A stretch of 64,000 bases of DNA from Hippophae tibetana (Eukaryota > Streptophyta > Magnoliopsida > Rosales > Elaeagnaceae), in the NCBI GenBank assembly GCA_037013495.1, contig CM072807.1, positions 7,020,001 through 7,084,000 of the forward strand, in the 5' to 3' direction. The notes under the pieces are model-generated. The model made no database searches, was not told the origin of the DNA, and saw only the letters and a list, made by a program, of their open reading frames with translations. Numbering within the stretch: position 1 is the stretch's first letter; each line of letters starts with the position of its first letter. Position numbers and translations under genes: made by a program. This document shows positions 37,301-54,895 of this stretch, in pieces.

Positions 37301-38944
37301 TCAATAAGAACCACACCTTTATATGAAAGATAACATGAAGCTCTTCCAAAAATCCGACTTATAAGAGATTGAGTGAGAGCATGCTGAGTTCAAATCCTAA
37401 TGTTAGTATTTTAATTATATACTGGACTTTTAAAAACTATCAAATTAGAAGACCTCAAATTGGAGTTTTACTGCTTAATTTGTAAATCAACCTCAATATA
37501 AAAAAACCCTGAGTAGTGTATCTTCTAACCACTGGTCAGACATATTTAATTGGAATTTGCTTCATATATATATAACTAATGAAGGGTCTTTAACTTTTAT
37601 CAAATGGAGAAATTTTTGGGAGCTGATTCAGCTGCACGGCTCCAATTGATGAGCAGTGAAACTTTATGGGAGCTTACAAAGTTTTGCCCATATTTTCTTG
37701 TGGTTTTCGTTGTGCTAGGTTTTGTACAAAAATCAGATGCTCTATTAGTGCAGTTAGAACAGTTGGGGTGCCATCTTAAATTCACTGTTAGTTGCAATCT
37801 GAATACTAGTGGGCATGTATTTTGCTAATTGACTTTGCAACCTGAACTCCCATGTTTTTTTCTTCCCTCTCCAACACCAAACATCTTTTCTTTAAATAAA
37901 AACTTTTTTTAAAAAATAAAAATTATTTAAAAAAGATTTTTTATTTTTAAAATATAATTTTTTTAGTAAACAAATCCGTCACAGAAATGAAACGATTGTT
38001 AAATGCAGCAGATTATTTTTCTGAGCTCTTCTGGATTCTCTTTTCTTCCAAAAAAAACTTTGAAGTCTTTGGAAAACCATGTCACTGTGGAGTAAAAGGT
38101 GTGGGTCACCTGTTGCAGATGATGGATGTAATAAATCCAGGTTTCTACGAAAGTTACTTGTTTGAATTCTCATTAGTGGTTAATCTTGTATATTTTCAGG
38201 TTAACCAGGATGTGGAAATGTATGTTTGAATGTCATCATAGCCAGTGCCAAGCAATCAAAGAAGGAAGAGGCTTATGTTCTATTGGATCTGGGAAAAAGC
38301 TGGGCGAGGCCCATCTTCAAGCCACTTTGCAGCTTGAACGCGAGCTTATCAACTGGACTTTCAGTTTTTCTACTTGGATAAGTGCCCAGAAGGGTTATGT
38401 GAGAGCCTTAAACGACTACCTTTTTAAGTGTGTATATTATGAACCTGAAGAAACTCCGGATGGGCCAATTCCTTATTCGCCTGGTAGGATGGGTGCACCC
38501 CCTGTTTTTGTTATCTGTCATCAATGGTCAGAAGCTATGAAAAGGACGTCTGAGAAGGAAGTGGTTGATTCCATGCGATTCTTCACTGCAAGTATTCTTC
38601 AGATTTGGGAAGACGATAAGAATGAAATGCGCCAAAGGATGATGGCAAACAGAGATTTGGAGGGAAAAGTTAGGAACTTGGATAGGGAAGACCAGAAGAT
38701 TCAGAAGCAGATCCAGACATTAGACAAGAAAGTGATATTGGTCTCAAGAGAGGATAACAATCTTTCACTAAGTGGGCAGGTTGTGTATCAGAGTGACACC
38801 AGTAATACTAATCTACAGGTATGTCTGCAACGCATTTTTGAGGCCATGGAAAGGTTCAGTGCTGACACCACAAAGGCATATGAGGAGCTTTTGCAGCGTA
38901 GTGAAGAAGAAAGGCTTGCTAGAGAGCGGGAGAGAGCTCCATGA
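34387..38944 (+). CDS. DUF630/DUF632 domain protein (NRG2-like family, At4g35240 type)
   Basis: Spliced gene; exons 34387-35644, 35916-36124, 36524-36747 and 38200-38944, all GT-AG with matching phases. The product is 811 aa. DUF630 occupies residues 1 to about 60 (MGCATSKHDDSQAVALCRER), with an N-terminal MGC that fits N-myristoylation/palmitoylation. A low-complexity Ser/His/Tyr/Gly-rich middle follows, then a proline run (PPPPPPSPP near 240-250) and SAWDFLNPFE, then an acidic linker. DUF632 runs from about 380 (NVFEVAREIEVQFERASESG) to about 745, including SKMLHVVTPSLSVVSSQPST, ELWPQLSDFIQG, MWKCMFECHH and GAPPVFVICHQWSEAM. Coiled-coil segments lie near 695-720 and 775-811. A relative, Arabidopsis NRG2, acts in nitrate signalling; the function of this member is unknown. 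The end of the coding region is duplicated downstream. Confidence 0.94.
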
Positions 38945-39018
38945 ACATTGTAGTGGGTGCTCATATTCTAGTGTTGGTGATATTTGGAAGTGGAAGCTCA
39001 ACCTGTGAGGGTTTACTT
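38840..39018 (+). repeat. tandem duplication, copy A (DUF632 last codons plus 3' UTR)
   Basis: A 179-bp unit starting GAGGCCATGGAAAGG covers the last 34 codons, the TGA stop and about 75 bp of 3' UTR. Copy B follows immediately. Copy A is in frame with the gene. Confidence 0.9.
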
Positions 39019-39185
39019 GAGGCCATGGAAAGACTAAATGCTGACACCTACAAGGAGCTTTTGCAGCGTAGTGAAGAATCAAGGCTTGCTAGGGAGCAGG
39101 AGAGAGCTCCATAAACTTTGTAGTCAGTGGACATATTCTAGTGTTGGTGATATTTGGAAGTGGAAGTTCAACCTGTGGGTTTACA
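39019..39185 (+). repeat. tandem duplication, copy B (untranslated exon tail)
   Basis: Direct repeat of 38840-39018 in the same orientation, about 80-85% identical by eye. Shared blocks include GAGGCCATGGAAAG, GAGCTTTTGCAGCGTAGTGA and TTCTAGTGTTGGTGATATTT. It lies after the TGA, so it is not translated. It is a decayed copy of the host's own terminal exon, with small deletions relative to copy A. Divergence suggests an old duplication. Confidence 0.9.
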
Positions 39186-42100
39186 TGGGAATCAAATGGA
39201 TTCATCCCCTGCCACAAAAACTTCAACTCCTTACAAGTGACCAGGACTGCTTCTGGCGGTAGATATTTACCTAGAGAGAGACTTTATTGTAATTTGCAGG
39301 ATGAACGAAGGAGCAAAACATGTTTACCTTGGGAAAATTGCACTATAGAGGAGATACTACTAGGGTTCACCTTGCAGTTTTTATGAGGCTGCAGTGCAAT
39401 TGATGGATAAGTTATTTATACATTGTCTAGGTTAAGAGCACGTGTGAAATTTGTGCTGGTTAAAGAATCCTTTTGTTTTGACAACTGGAACGAAAAACTG
39501 ATTTTCCAGCCAAGCACGATGATGCAAACATGCCTTTTTCAAATTGTGGGGGATGGAACACAAGATAGAGATAAGCTCATTCATGGGAATGAGTTTTGGT
39601 TCGTATTCATGATGCCAAAATATACTGTTATTGAATTGGTAGGAGGTATAGGGATGCACAATGGACTTGAAACAATTTCGGTGAGCTGGTTTCGTTTCAA
39701 TTTTGTAGCATTAGATTCAGTGTAGATTTGTGGGATGCTCGATATGACGCAAGTCACTTGAATGTCCGTAAATTATTAGATCATGTATAATGTCAAGTAA
39801 TTTTTTTCTTATATTTTTATAGGCGGCATTTCGTTTATGTTTAGTTATTGTAAAGGAAACGTTCGGCATTGAAGCAGGATGAGCTCTTTTAATTATGAAA
39901 TAGCTAAATAATGTAGATGCCTGGGACTTAAAAGATTAAGGTAAATATAACATAATTTATAATCCTTGAACTACAGGGGATATTCGGTTCTGTTGATGAC
40001 TTAAAAACACCTGTTTGGGTTATGAATTTTACTTAGTTTTTAAATAAGGGCTTCTTCACTATTAAATTAGATGGGGACTTTGCAAGTATTTTTGAAATAT
40101 GTATATTTTTGAATGTGGGTGTAGTAGGGATGAAATTTTAGTGGGATATTTGGAGTTTTCTTATATTTTTTTATATGTTAGATTGGTTGGTTTAAAAAAA
40201 AAAAAAAAAAAAAAAAAGGACTGTAGGTAGCTGAACTATTTAAATGGGTACAGACTAACGCTACTACAGACACTGTGTGATTGAATATTGTAGTTGGGAT
40301 CAACTAAATTTTTAATAGTGATTAAATGTTGTACTGAAGATCGCCTAAAGTTAAAAACTTTTACCATTTGTCACGTGTAACATATGATAGCAGTTTTGTA
40401 GTCTAATTTGTTATTGTAGTGATTGATGATCGTATTATCTCGGTACGCTTCAATACAGTGAAACAAGCCATTTGTTCTTTCATTCGTCTGCTAGGTTGGA
40501 GCTCACGACTCAAGTAAAGCGTTCTGAGTTTCTGCTTTTCTTCTCTTTTAAAAAGGGTTGTAAAGGTAATAGATTTGGAGATTATTAGTTCTTTAAAATG
40601 GTTTTTTTTTTGTTCTATTGTTATAGTGACAATATAATAATAAAAAATCAAATTTTAATGAAACTTATAATAAAATATTATTATTTAAAGATAAAATGGA
40701 AATTAAAATAAAAAAAATAAAACATAGAGAATGATATTAAATATTAGGGTCGTCATAAATAATGATTAAAATAATAATAAGTTTAATTAAAAAAATTAAT
40801 TTTTTTCATTTATCCCTTTTTTTTATAAGTAACATGATTAAAAAATATTTTTTAAAATTTTTAAGACTAAATAATTTAAATAACCTAATTGAATAGATTA
40901 TAACAACCTTATTCTCTTTAGATGTGTCGATTATATAGATGACTAAGTGGTAAAATTTAATCCATTGTACTAATTAAAAGGGAGAGGAATGGTTGCTTAA
41001 GTCTATTATTATTATTATTAAATACATTTAAGATTCATATTTATTTAAAAAATAATATAAATTTATTATTTTTATAAAAAATATAACAAGAATTCATTTT
41101 AAAAAAAACTATCGTATATGCGTTAAACATGCACTATATGTCACACTTCTTAACCAGCTTGTTTCATATTATTTTTTTTAATGAACTTTTGTTATCCCTA
41201 AAAATAGTAAACTCGTATTATTATATTAAATAATTATAAATTTAAATTATATTTTCGTTAAAGATGATATATAAACTTGTGTTATTATTTTTTCAATAAA
41301 ATGAGATAATAACGTTACTAAGATGTGGAGTATTTTTCATTTTAAAAGTTAACGATTAATATTTTAATTATTTATTACAATATTCATCACTCAATTATAT
41401 ATATATATATATAATTCAAATTATAAGTATTTATATTAGGTGGGGAGGTTAGGAATTTAATTTTTGACATTTAACAAAAAATACCATAGCATAATCTTAC
41501 CAAATAGCTTATCAAGACGTGTGAGCTTTACGTGTACTATTGAGTACAAAAGGTTGGAATATAATGATTTGAATCCACCTTCAAAATTAGACTCCGAATG
41601 TTATAGAATATATTTCTTCTCTCATCACGTTTACACATAATAGGGATCCTCACAAAATAATTCCATGGACAAAGATATAAAATAGAAAACAAGCATCCAT
41701 CTCGATCATGTTGTTAATTGTATTTATTTATTATGAAAGAATAAACTTGAGGATGCGATTTCTTTCAGCTTATGGCTTAAGTTGGAGGAAAGAGTGTTCA
41801 CAATACTCACTTGATAATAAAATCAATCTTAAATTTTTAAGTTTATCTTATTTGATTTTTTATTAAAATATATCTTATAATAAAAAGAAAGATATTTTTG
41901 AAGTTACTTAATTTCATTTAAAGTCATACACATTTTTTTTTAATAAACATATAAGATATCAATTCTCTCCAAAATTTAAATTTATTGAAACATAATTACA
42001 ATTTATTTATACTCTTTAATATTTTTTTAAATATGAGTTATTTTATCTCATAATTTCTAATTTCTAATTTAATAATTAATAATAGGATGTCTAAACAAAA

Positions 42101-42630
42101 TATTATTCATTTTAATAATTTTTAATGGTATATATATTTTAATAATAGGATGTCTAAAAATAACCATCGAGAATCAATTAAATTACATTATAATACAATT
42201 TATCAAACTATAAGACCAATTAAAAGAGGTCAAACTTTGATGTACATAGTAATATTTTCATATTTCATCGATGTTGACGTGACTTAAGTCAATAGAAAAG
42301 CGAACATTTATTTTATAATATTTTTTTATTTTTTTATTAAATAATATAATATTTAATTACTCATAATTAAAGTTTAAACACAAGAATATTATATCCTCAT
42401 TGGAAAATTATACATATATTTTTAATTTTTTTTCATAAATATTTTTTTAAAAAAATTACCATTAAAAAAATGAAACAAGAGAGGGAACAAAAGAAAGAAA
42501 GAAAGAAGAGAATAACTAAATAAACTGTAGCAATTAAGAAATGCTTCGTTACGGCAATGAACTTTTTCATTACGCAGTTTAACATTCTTAGAAAGGAAGC
42601 ACAGAGGAACATTCATCGAAGGCTAAATTC
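39186..42630. other. DUF632 3' UTR and AT-rich intergenic DNA
   Basis: The first several hundred bases (to about 39.9 kb) have gene-like composition and probably hold the 3' UTR. Beyond that the DNA is AT-rich with no element signature. A pure run of 24 A lies at 40194-40217 and a (TA)n tract at about 41396-41413. No gene is supported. Confidence 0.55.
40194..40217. repeat. A24 homopolymer
   Basis: Twenty-four consecutive A residues follow GGTTGGTTT. It could be a retroposition tail, but there is no recognisable SINE or processed-gene body immediately upstream. Confidence 0.9.
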
Positions 42631-42636
42631 TGCTGT

Positions 42637-42762
42637 TGGTCTCTCTCTCTCTCTCTTCTTCGTTTTCTTATTCTATAATTCATCCACCCACTAATCATTC
42701 ATGGTTTCTCTCCCATTTTTCCAATTCCAACCCTTTTGGAAACAGTGAGAAAAAACATAGTG
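42637..42762 (+). promoter_or_regulatory. BSK1 5' leader with CT repeat and uORF
   Basis: A CT repeat (TCTCTCTCTCTCTCTTCTTC, about 42640-42661) is followed by an upstream ATG at 42701 opening a 15-codon uORF that ends only 14 nt before the BSK1 ATG. CT-rich tracts of this kind are common in plant leaders. The transcription start cannot be fixed. Confidence 0.5.
42701..42748 (+). CDS. short upstream ORF (15 aa) before BSK1
   Basis: Encodes MVSLPFFQFQPFWKQ, then TGA, in a different frame from BSK1, leaving 14 nt to the main start at 42763. It is strongly aromatic and hydrophobic. If translated, it would leave little room for reinitiation and could dampen BSK1 expression. That is inference only. 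Confidence 0.35.
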   Translation: MVSLPFFQFQPFWKQ

Positions 42763-48900
<6,138 letters not shown>

Positions 48901-50020
48901 AATTAACTGAAATGCTCTTCCTTTATTGCACCAATTGTTTCTTGAGGGTAGCAAAAATATGTATAAAGTCTGAACTCGGATTTAAATTTTCTTTTTAAAT
49001 AAACTGTCTATATATGTTCATTATAGGGAAGGAAGATCTCTTGTCCATCATTTAAAATCCTTAAAACTTGAGTATTGTGTTTGCTATTATATTCAAAAAC
49101 ATTAAATTCAAATATTACTTAGTTTATCTTTCACTAAAACTATTTTTAAAAAAATGGAAATTAATAATTACATAAAAAGTCTGGTGATAAAAGGTGATGC
49201 TTTTAGTTATAAGTTTAAGTGGCAAATGTGATGTTTTTAGTTGAGTTTAAGTCTCATATGAGGCGGTTATTTGTAATTTGCCTTGGTAGTTGTGATAACT
49301 TAAGAAAAGTGAATGGATCTTCTAATAATTTTTTTCTTTCTCTATTAATGTTTATCAATTAATGATTTTTTAAATTTTATTTGTAGTTAAAGTTCTATTT
49401 AATAATGTAGAATGTGGAGCTCTAATTCGGATGAAAGCTTATGAGTTCTACGGTCGCCAGGTTTTTTCAATCAGCTGATGAAAATCTCGTGACCCCTTTA
49501 TCTTCTGTAAAGTTTCTGAAAAAAAAAATTTATAATCAAATTGGTTTCCTATTGAGAGTAGGAAATAGCTAGACTGTAAGGATAGATAGGGTGTAGTAAG
49601 GTGTAAGCGTCTTATTCTAATACAAAAAAATCAGTTTTTGCGTGTAAGATTCAATTCCCTTTTCTCTGATGTAACTGGAAGTTGTAGTTGGAAAACAACT
49701 GGGAACTGGGAACTTGGAATTTGTTTTTTTTATTGTCGTAAAGATTTTTATAAAAAAAAAAAAGGTAAGAAGCGATTATACAGAAGCTGATCTATTTCTT
49801 AATTCAAACAAGTGTTGTTCTGTCTCTTGTTCTACCACTTGATATATATTAGCTTCCAAATAGAAATTGATTCCGAAAATTTAGAGTTATTTATTGTTAC
49901 TAAAAATGGGGATATTATAACTCAAACTAAAAAAATAATCAAAATATCCTTATTTTCTTAAAAGTTCAAATTGTTTGTAAGTATAATTTTGACCGGAGTT
50001 AATTAACTGACTTGAAACAG
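48901..50020. other. BSK1 3' UTR and short intergenic gap
   Basis: A polyadenylation-type AATAAA lies at 48998-49003, about 100 bp after the stop. The remaining kilobase shows no gene or element signature. The copia fossil's gag-like sequence starts near 50.02 kb. Confidence 0.55.
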
Positions 50021-53000
50021 ATATATGAAGATTGCTCTTGGAACCAAGCTGAAGCTAGGTTTTGTTGATGGTAGACTTCCTATGTTTAATGAAGAAACTC
50101 TAGACAAGTTACATGGTAACTTTTTGGATATTTAATTCCATATCCAAGAATCTTGTTGATAGTTTTCTTTATAAAAGAGTTGGGATGAGATAACTCAAAG
50201 ATATGATGAAAGCAATGAGCATTTACTTTATCAGATTCAAAAAGATATTACTGCAATATTTCAAGGTAGTGATTCTATTACGAAATATTATAGCAACCTG
50301 AAGCGCTTGTGAGATGAATTTACTTGCCTTATGTCTTTACCTTTCTGCACATGTGGAGCTACAAAGGTAATTTTAGATATCTACTTTATGAATAGACTGA
50401 TATAATTCCTTATAGAATTAAATGAATGCTACCACCCTACTAGAAATCAAAATTTGGTCATGGATCCATTGCTAACTTTGAATTGTGCTTATTCAATGCT
50501 TCTTAGTATTGAAAAACAGAAAACAGAAAAAAATTCATGTTAATTTTAACGAAAACATTGACACTGTTGTATTACTAGCCAGAACTTAAGTGAGAATGAA
50601 TCAATTTAATAAAGAAACTTCTATGAAAGGGGTTACTGCTAAGAAGAAAGAATAGGAAAATAAGGTATGTGAATATTGTAGGGCATGAAAAATATACTTG
50701 TTTTAAAATTCATAGAGTTCTAAACTGGTACAAGGAATTAAAGGGTCAACATAAGAAAGATACTAACAAAGCTATGATAAATATGGTTGATAGTACACTT
50801 GATTATGCATATATGAATGATGCCAAAGGAGAAAAATAAGGTGATTTAACTAATCTGGTTCAATAAGAGTTGATGAAGTTGATCAATGGCAAGATGACTA
50901 TAGATGGTAAATATGCAAACTTTGCTAGTTTCAACAATTATGTAGTTAACACTTTCTCCCTTCAATGTACTTTAAGTTATGCTACTAGTTCTATTGAGTT
51001 GTTGAAAAATGGTACTTGGATAGTGGACTCAGGGGCCACCAATCACATGTCAGGCGTTAAAATTTTTTTTAGCAATCTAAGAAAGCCTAAAAGACCTTCA
51101 CTAGTTTATTTACCAAATGTCTTATACATACCAAGTTTTAAATTTAATCTTATATCTGTTCAAAAACTTGCTCACATTGTCCAAATGAAATTTCATTTTA
51201 CACCAACTACTTGTATTCTACAAGACCTGCAGACTAAAGAGATTCTGGCAGTAGAAAAAACTCTAAGCCTCTATGTTTTAGATATTACTAGTTTTCAATA
51301 TTTTAATTGTAATAGTTTTATTAAAAATGTTGAGTTTCTAAAATTAAATCCTCATGGATTGAATTGTAATGATGAAGTTTCTATCAATGAAAAAAAAAGA
51401 TTTCTTAAAACTCAATTGTGGCATAACATATTGGGACATTGTCCTATAAATGTTTTGAAACACAATATTTTTTTTCAAGAACAAGATTTAATTTTTTTTA
51501 TCGATGTGAAGTTTGTCAAAAGTCCAAACAACAAAGATTACCTTTTCTTATTAGTCATACTAGAGCCTCAGAACCTTTTGAACTGATTCACCTAGACTTA
51601 TGAAGTCCTTATGGCCAAGTCTCTGGTGAAGGAGTTTGATATGTTCTAACTATTATTGATGACCATAAAAGAGCCACTTTGACTTATCTCATGATCCACA
51701 AAAGTCAGACCAATTCCTTTTTACCAACTTCGTCAACAATGATTCATACACAGTATGAGAAATAGATTAAAGTTACAAGGAATGACAATGATACAGAATT
51801 CACAAATTCAGAATTTCAATCATTTCTTTTTAGTAAAAGAATAATTAATCAAAAATCATGTCCTTATACTCCTAAAAAATGGGGTAGTAGAAAGGAAACA
51901 CAAACATCTCTTGCAAATAGCCAGAGCTCTCATATTTCAAGCAGGTTTACTAAAAAAAAATTGGGATTCTTCAATACTTATGGCCACTTACATCATAGAT
52001 GGACTTCCATCATCAATTTTAAATTAGAAAACTCCCTTAGAAATACTTCTCTCAAAATCACTAGATTATTCAACCTTAGAGTCTTTGGATGCTTGTGCTA
52101 TGTGACAAATGTTTTACCAAATAAAGACAAATTTACTGAAAGAGCTTTCAAATGTATATTTCTTGGATACGTTTAAGCTCAAAAGGCATTTAGAGTTTAT
52201 GAATTGGAAAAACATAAATTATATGTTTCAACAGATGTAAAATTTTATGAACAAATTTTTGCTTATAAAATTGAAAATGCCAGTATCGCAAACATAGAAC
52301 AAAATGTCTTACCTCTTCCTATAAGTGAAAATGACACTAAACTAATCATATTAAACATAGACCAATCTCCTTTAATACCTACAACAGATCAAAATATTTC
52401 AGATCATTCATTTGCTCCTAATGATGATATGATTTGCCTAATTCCACGGAAGAATATCCAGATAGAACCCCAATAACCAATGAAATTCAAAAACACAATA
52501 CCAGAATTAGAAGTAAGCCAACATGGATGATATATTATGTTCTTAATTTAGTTATCAAGTCTATAGATAGAATCTTTTGTCAGTCACAGAATCTCAGAAC
52601 ATATACTCTACCAACCTTCCCTTTTACAAAATTTCCTATATTTTCTTATGTATACATATCCTTTTTGGCAAATATGTCCAATATTCAAGAACCAATTTCT
52701 TACAAACAAGCTAGTAGTAGTGCAAAATGGATAGAAGTCATGTATCAAGAGTTGAATGCTCTTGAAAAGAACAATACATGAGAGTTAGCATACTTTCCAA
52801 AAGGTAAGAAATCAATAGGATCAAAATGGGTTTATAAAATGAAGCTAAAACCTTATGGAAGTGTGGATAGGCACAAGGCAAGATTGGTTGCAAATGAATT
52901 TAATCAAATTGAAGGAATTAATTATTTTGAAAGTTTTTCTCCTATAGCCAAAATTGTTATGGTTCGAATTCTACTTTTTGTTGCAACTTCTAAAGGATGG

Positions 53001-54426
53001 CCAATTCATCAGTTAGATATAAACAATGCTTTCCTACATGGCTTCTTGAATGAAGATGTTTATATGTTACCACCTGAAGGATACAACAAGGCTAAAATTA
53101 ATCAAGTTTGCAAATTAAAAATATCACTATATGGACTCAAGCAAGCCTCAAGACAATAGAATGTCGAATTTTGTGAGAAAATAACTTGTTTTGGATTCAC
53201 ACAATCAGCTCATGATAATTGTTTGTTTATCAAAGAAACTGAATCTTCTTTTACAACTTTGCTCATTTATGTAGATGATGTTCTTATAATAGGAACTTCA
53301 GAGAAGGAGATCGAATTGGTTAAGAAACATTTGGATCATCAATTCACTATTAAAGATCTTGGCTATGCAAAATATTTCTTGGATTAGAAATTGTAAGAGG
53401 GCCCTCTAGAACTGTTATAAACTAACGAAAATATTTTCTAGATATTCTTTCTGATTCAGGTCTTCTTGGAGCTAAACCAACAAAGACACATTTTCCCAAA
53501 GGTCAGAAATTTGTTGCTGAAAGGACTCTCCCCTTCTTGAGCCAAAGAAATACATGTGTTTAATTGGAAGATTGTTGTATTTGAACATCAATCGATAAGA
53601 TATAAGCTATCCTATACAATATATGAGTTAATTTGTCAATACCTCTTGCAAGCCTCATTGGGATGCATTTACTGAGATATCTAAAAAGGTGCCCATCCAA
53701 AGGGTTATTTTATCCTAGTCACAATGGTCTTCATTTGCAAGCTTACAGTGATGTTGATTGGGCATCTTGTCTTGACACTAAAAAGTCATTAATAGGTTTT
53801 TGCATCTTCTTAGGTCCAGTTCTCATCTCCTGGAAAACTAAGAAATAGATTATTGTTTCTTTATCTTCTGCTGAAGCAAAATATCATAGCTTAGCTACAA
53901 CAGTGTGTGAGGTACAATGGATTTCATATATTTTGAAAGAATTCAAGATTGATTTCAATACTCCTATCCCACTCTGGTGCGACAACAAAACTATCATTCA
54001 CATCACAGAAAATCCAATGTTCCATGAAAGAAGGAAGCACCTGGATATTGACTGTTACTTAGTTAGAAATCATTTCAAAGAAGGTTTTATTAAATCGCAG
54101 CATGCGTTCTCACAAGAATAAGTAGCAGACATGTTCACCAAATCCTTATCAGCTCCTCAATTTAACACGTTAATGTTTAAATTGAATTTGTATGATATCC
54201 ATCAAATTCCAACTTGAGGAGATGATGAAGAATTATTATATGGGACTACACAAATTATTATGTTGTATAATGATAGACATAATCATTTGTGTGACATAAT
54301 GATGTTTTTTTTCTTTATTGTTTTAAATATTCCTTATGTTAGTTTCCTTGTACTATGAAAAATATTAACGAGAAACATCAAAAAAAATTTTCCCTCATAT
54401 TATTTTATTTTGTTCAATCCTCATCA
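50020..54426 (+). mobile_element. Ty1/copia fossil, 5' end missing, 3' LTR kept
   Basis: Copia domain order on the + strand: gag start-like sequence (KIALGTKLKLGFVDG) near 50.03 kb, protease (DSGATNHM) near 51.0 kb, pre-integrase (LWHNILGH) near 51.4 kb, integrase near 51.6-52.0 kb, reverse transcriptase from about 52.7 kb (YVDDV near 53.27 kb), and RNase H near 53.7-54.2 kb. A polypurine tract (54211-54222) and a 204-bp 3' LTR with TGATGA...TCATCA ends follow. No 5' LTR or primer-binding site was seen upstream. It is a fossil with well over ten breaks, and it is older than the adjoining copia, judging by decay. Confidence 0.9.
54223..54426 (+). repeat. 3' LTR of the older copia element
   Basis: Begins TGATGAAGAATT and ends CCTCATCA, so the termini form the 6-bp inverted pair TGATGA/TCATCA. 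It is preceded by the purine-rich AACTTGAGGAGA. No partner LTR was found. Confidence 0.7.
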
Positions 54427-54503
54427 ACTAGCTAGTTTATATACTATTTTATGTAAAATTGTAAGTGACTATGTATTCTTGTATCATCAAATAGAGATGG
54501 ATA

Positions 54504-54880
54504 TGTTAGTTTGTAAACTTGTTTACAAGCCCAAAGAAATCAAAAACTAACTTTGAAATATTCTAGCCCATTTGAAGTCTAGCTCGTGGAAGCTTCTATG
54601 GTAATGATTTGGATTGATAAGGATACAACTCATGGTTGGTGGGAAGAAGAAAAATCAATAGGTTAGGTAAGAAGATAAGTGTATGGTTTAGATTGTTTTG
54701 GTAGGTTTATATTGTATGACTTAGATTTATTAGTTGTTTCTATAAATACCTCTCAGTATCAATGTAATAATCAAGTAAAAGAAATCAGAAACAAAAATTC
54801 AATAATTTATGAGTGTTTCTGGAAAATTGTTCTTAGGTGTTCTTGAGTGTTCTTGAGTTTTGATCCATAATTTTCTAACA
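54504..54880 (+). repeat. 5' LTR of the young copia
   Basis: Starts TGTTAGTTTG and ends TTCTAACA. A TATAAATACC motif at about 54741-54750 is a likely LTR promoter TATA box. It is about 95% identical by eye to 59317-59691. Confidence 0.93.
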
Positions 54881-54883
54881 AAG

Positions 54884-54895
54884 TGGTATCAAAGC
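54884..54895 (+). other. primer-binding site of the young copia
   Basis: TGGTATCAAAGC lies three bases after the 5' LTR, complementary to initiator Met-tRNA with one variant position. Confidence 0.88.

Noticed and set aside
37600-37828. ORFs on both strands within DUF632 intron 3
   Set aside because: They lie between a well-supported donor (36748) and acceptor (38198-38199) and match nothing known to me.
39038-39386. Short + strand ORFs after the DUF632 stop, one repeating the gene's C-terminal codons
   Set aside because: They belong to the untranslated copy B of a tandem duplication, so no separate gene is supported.
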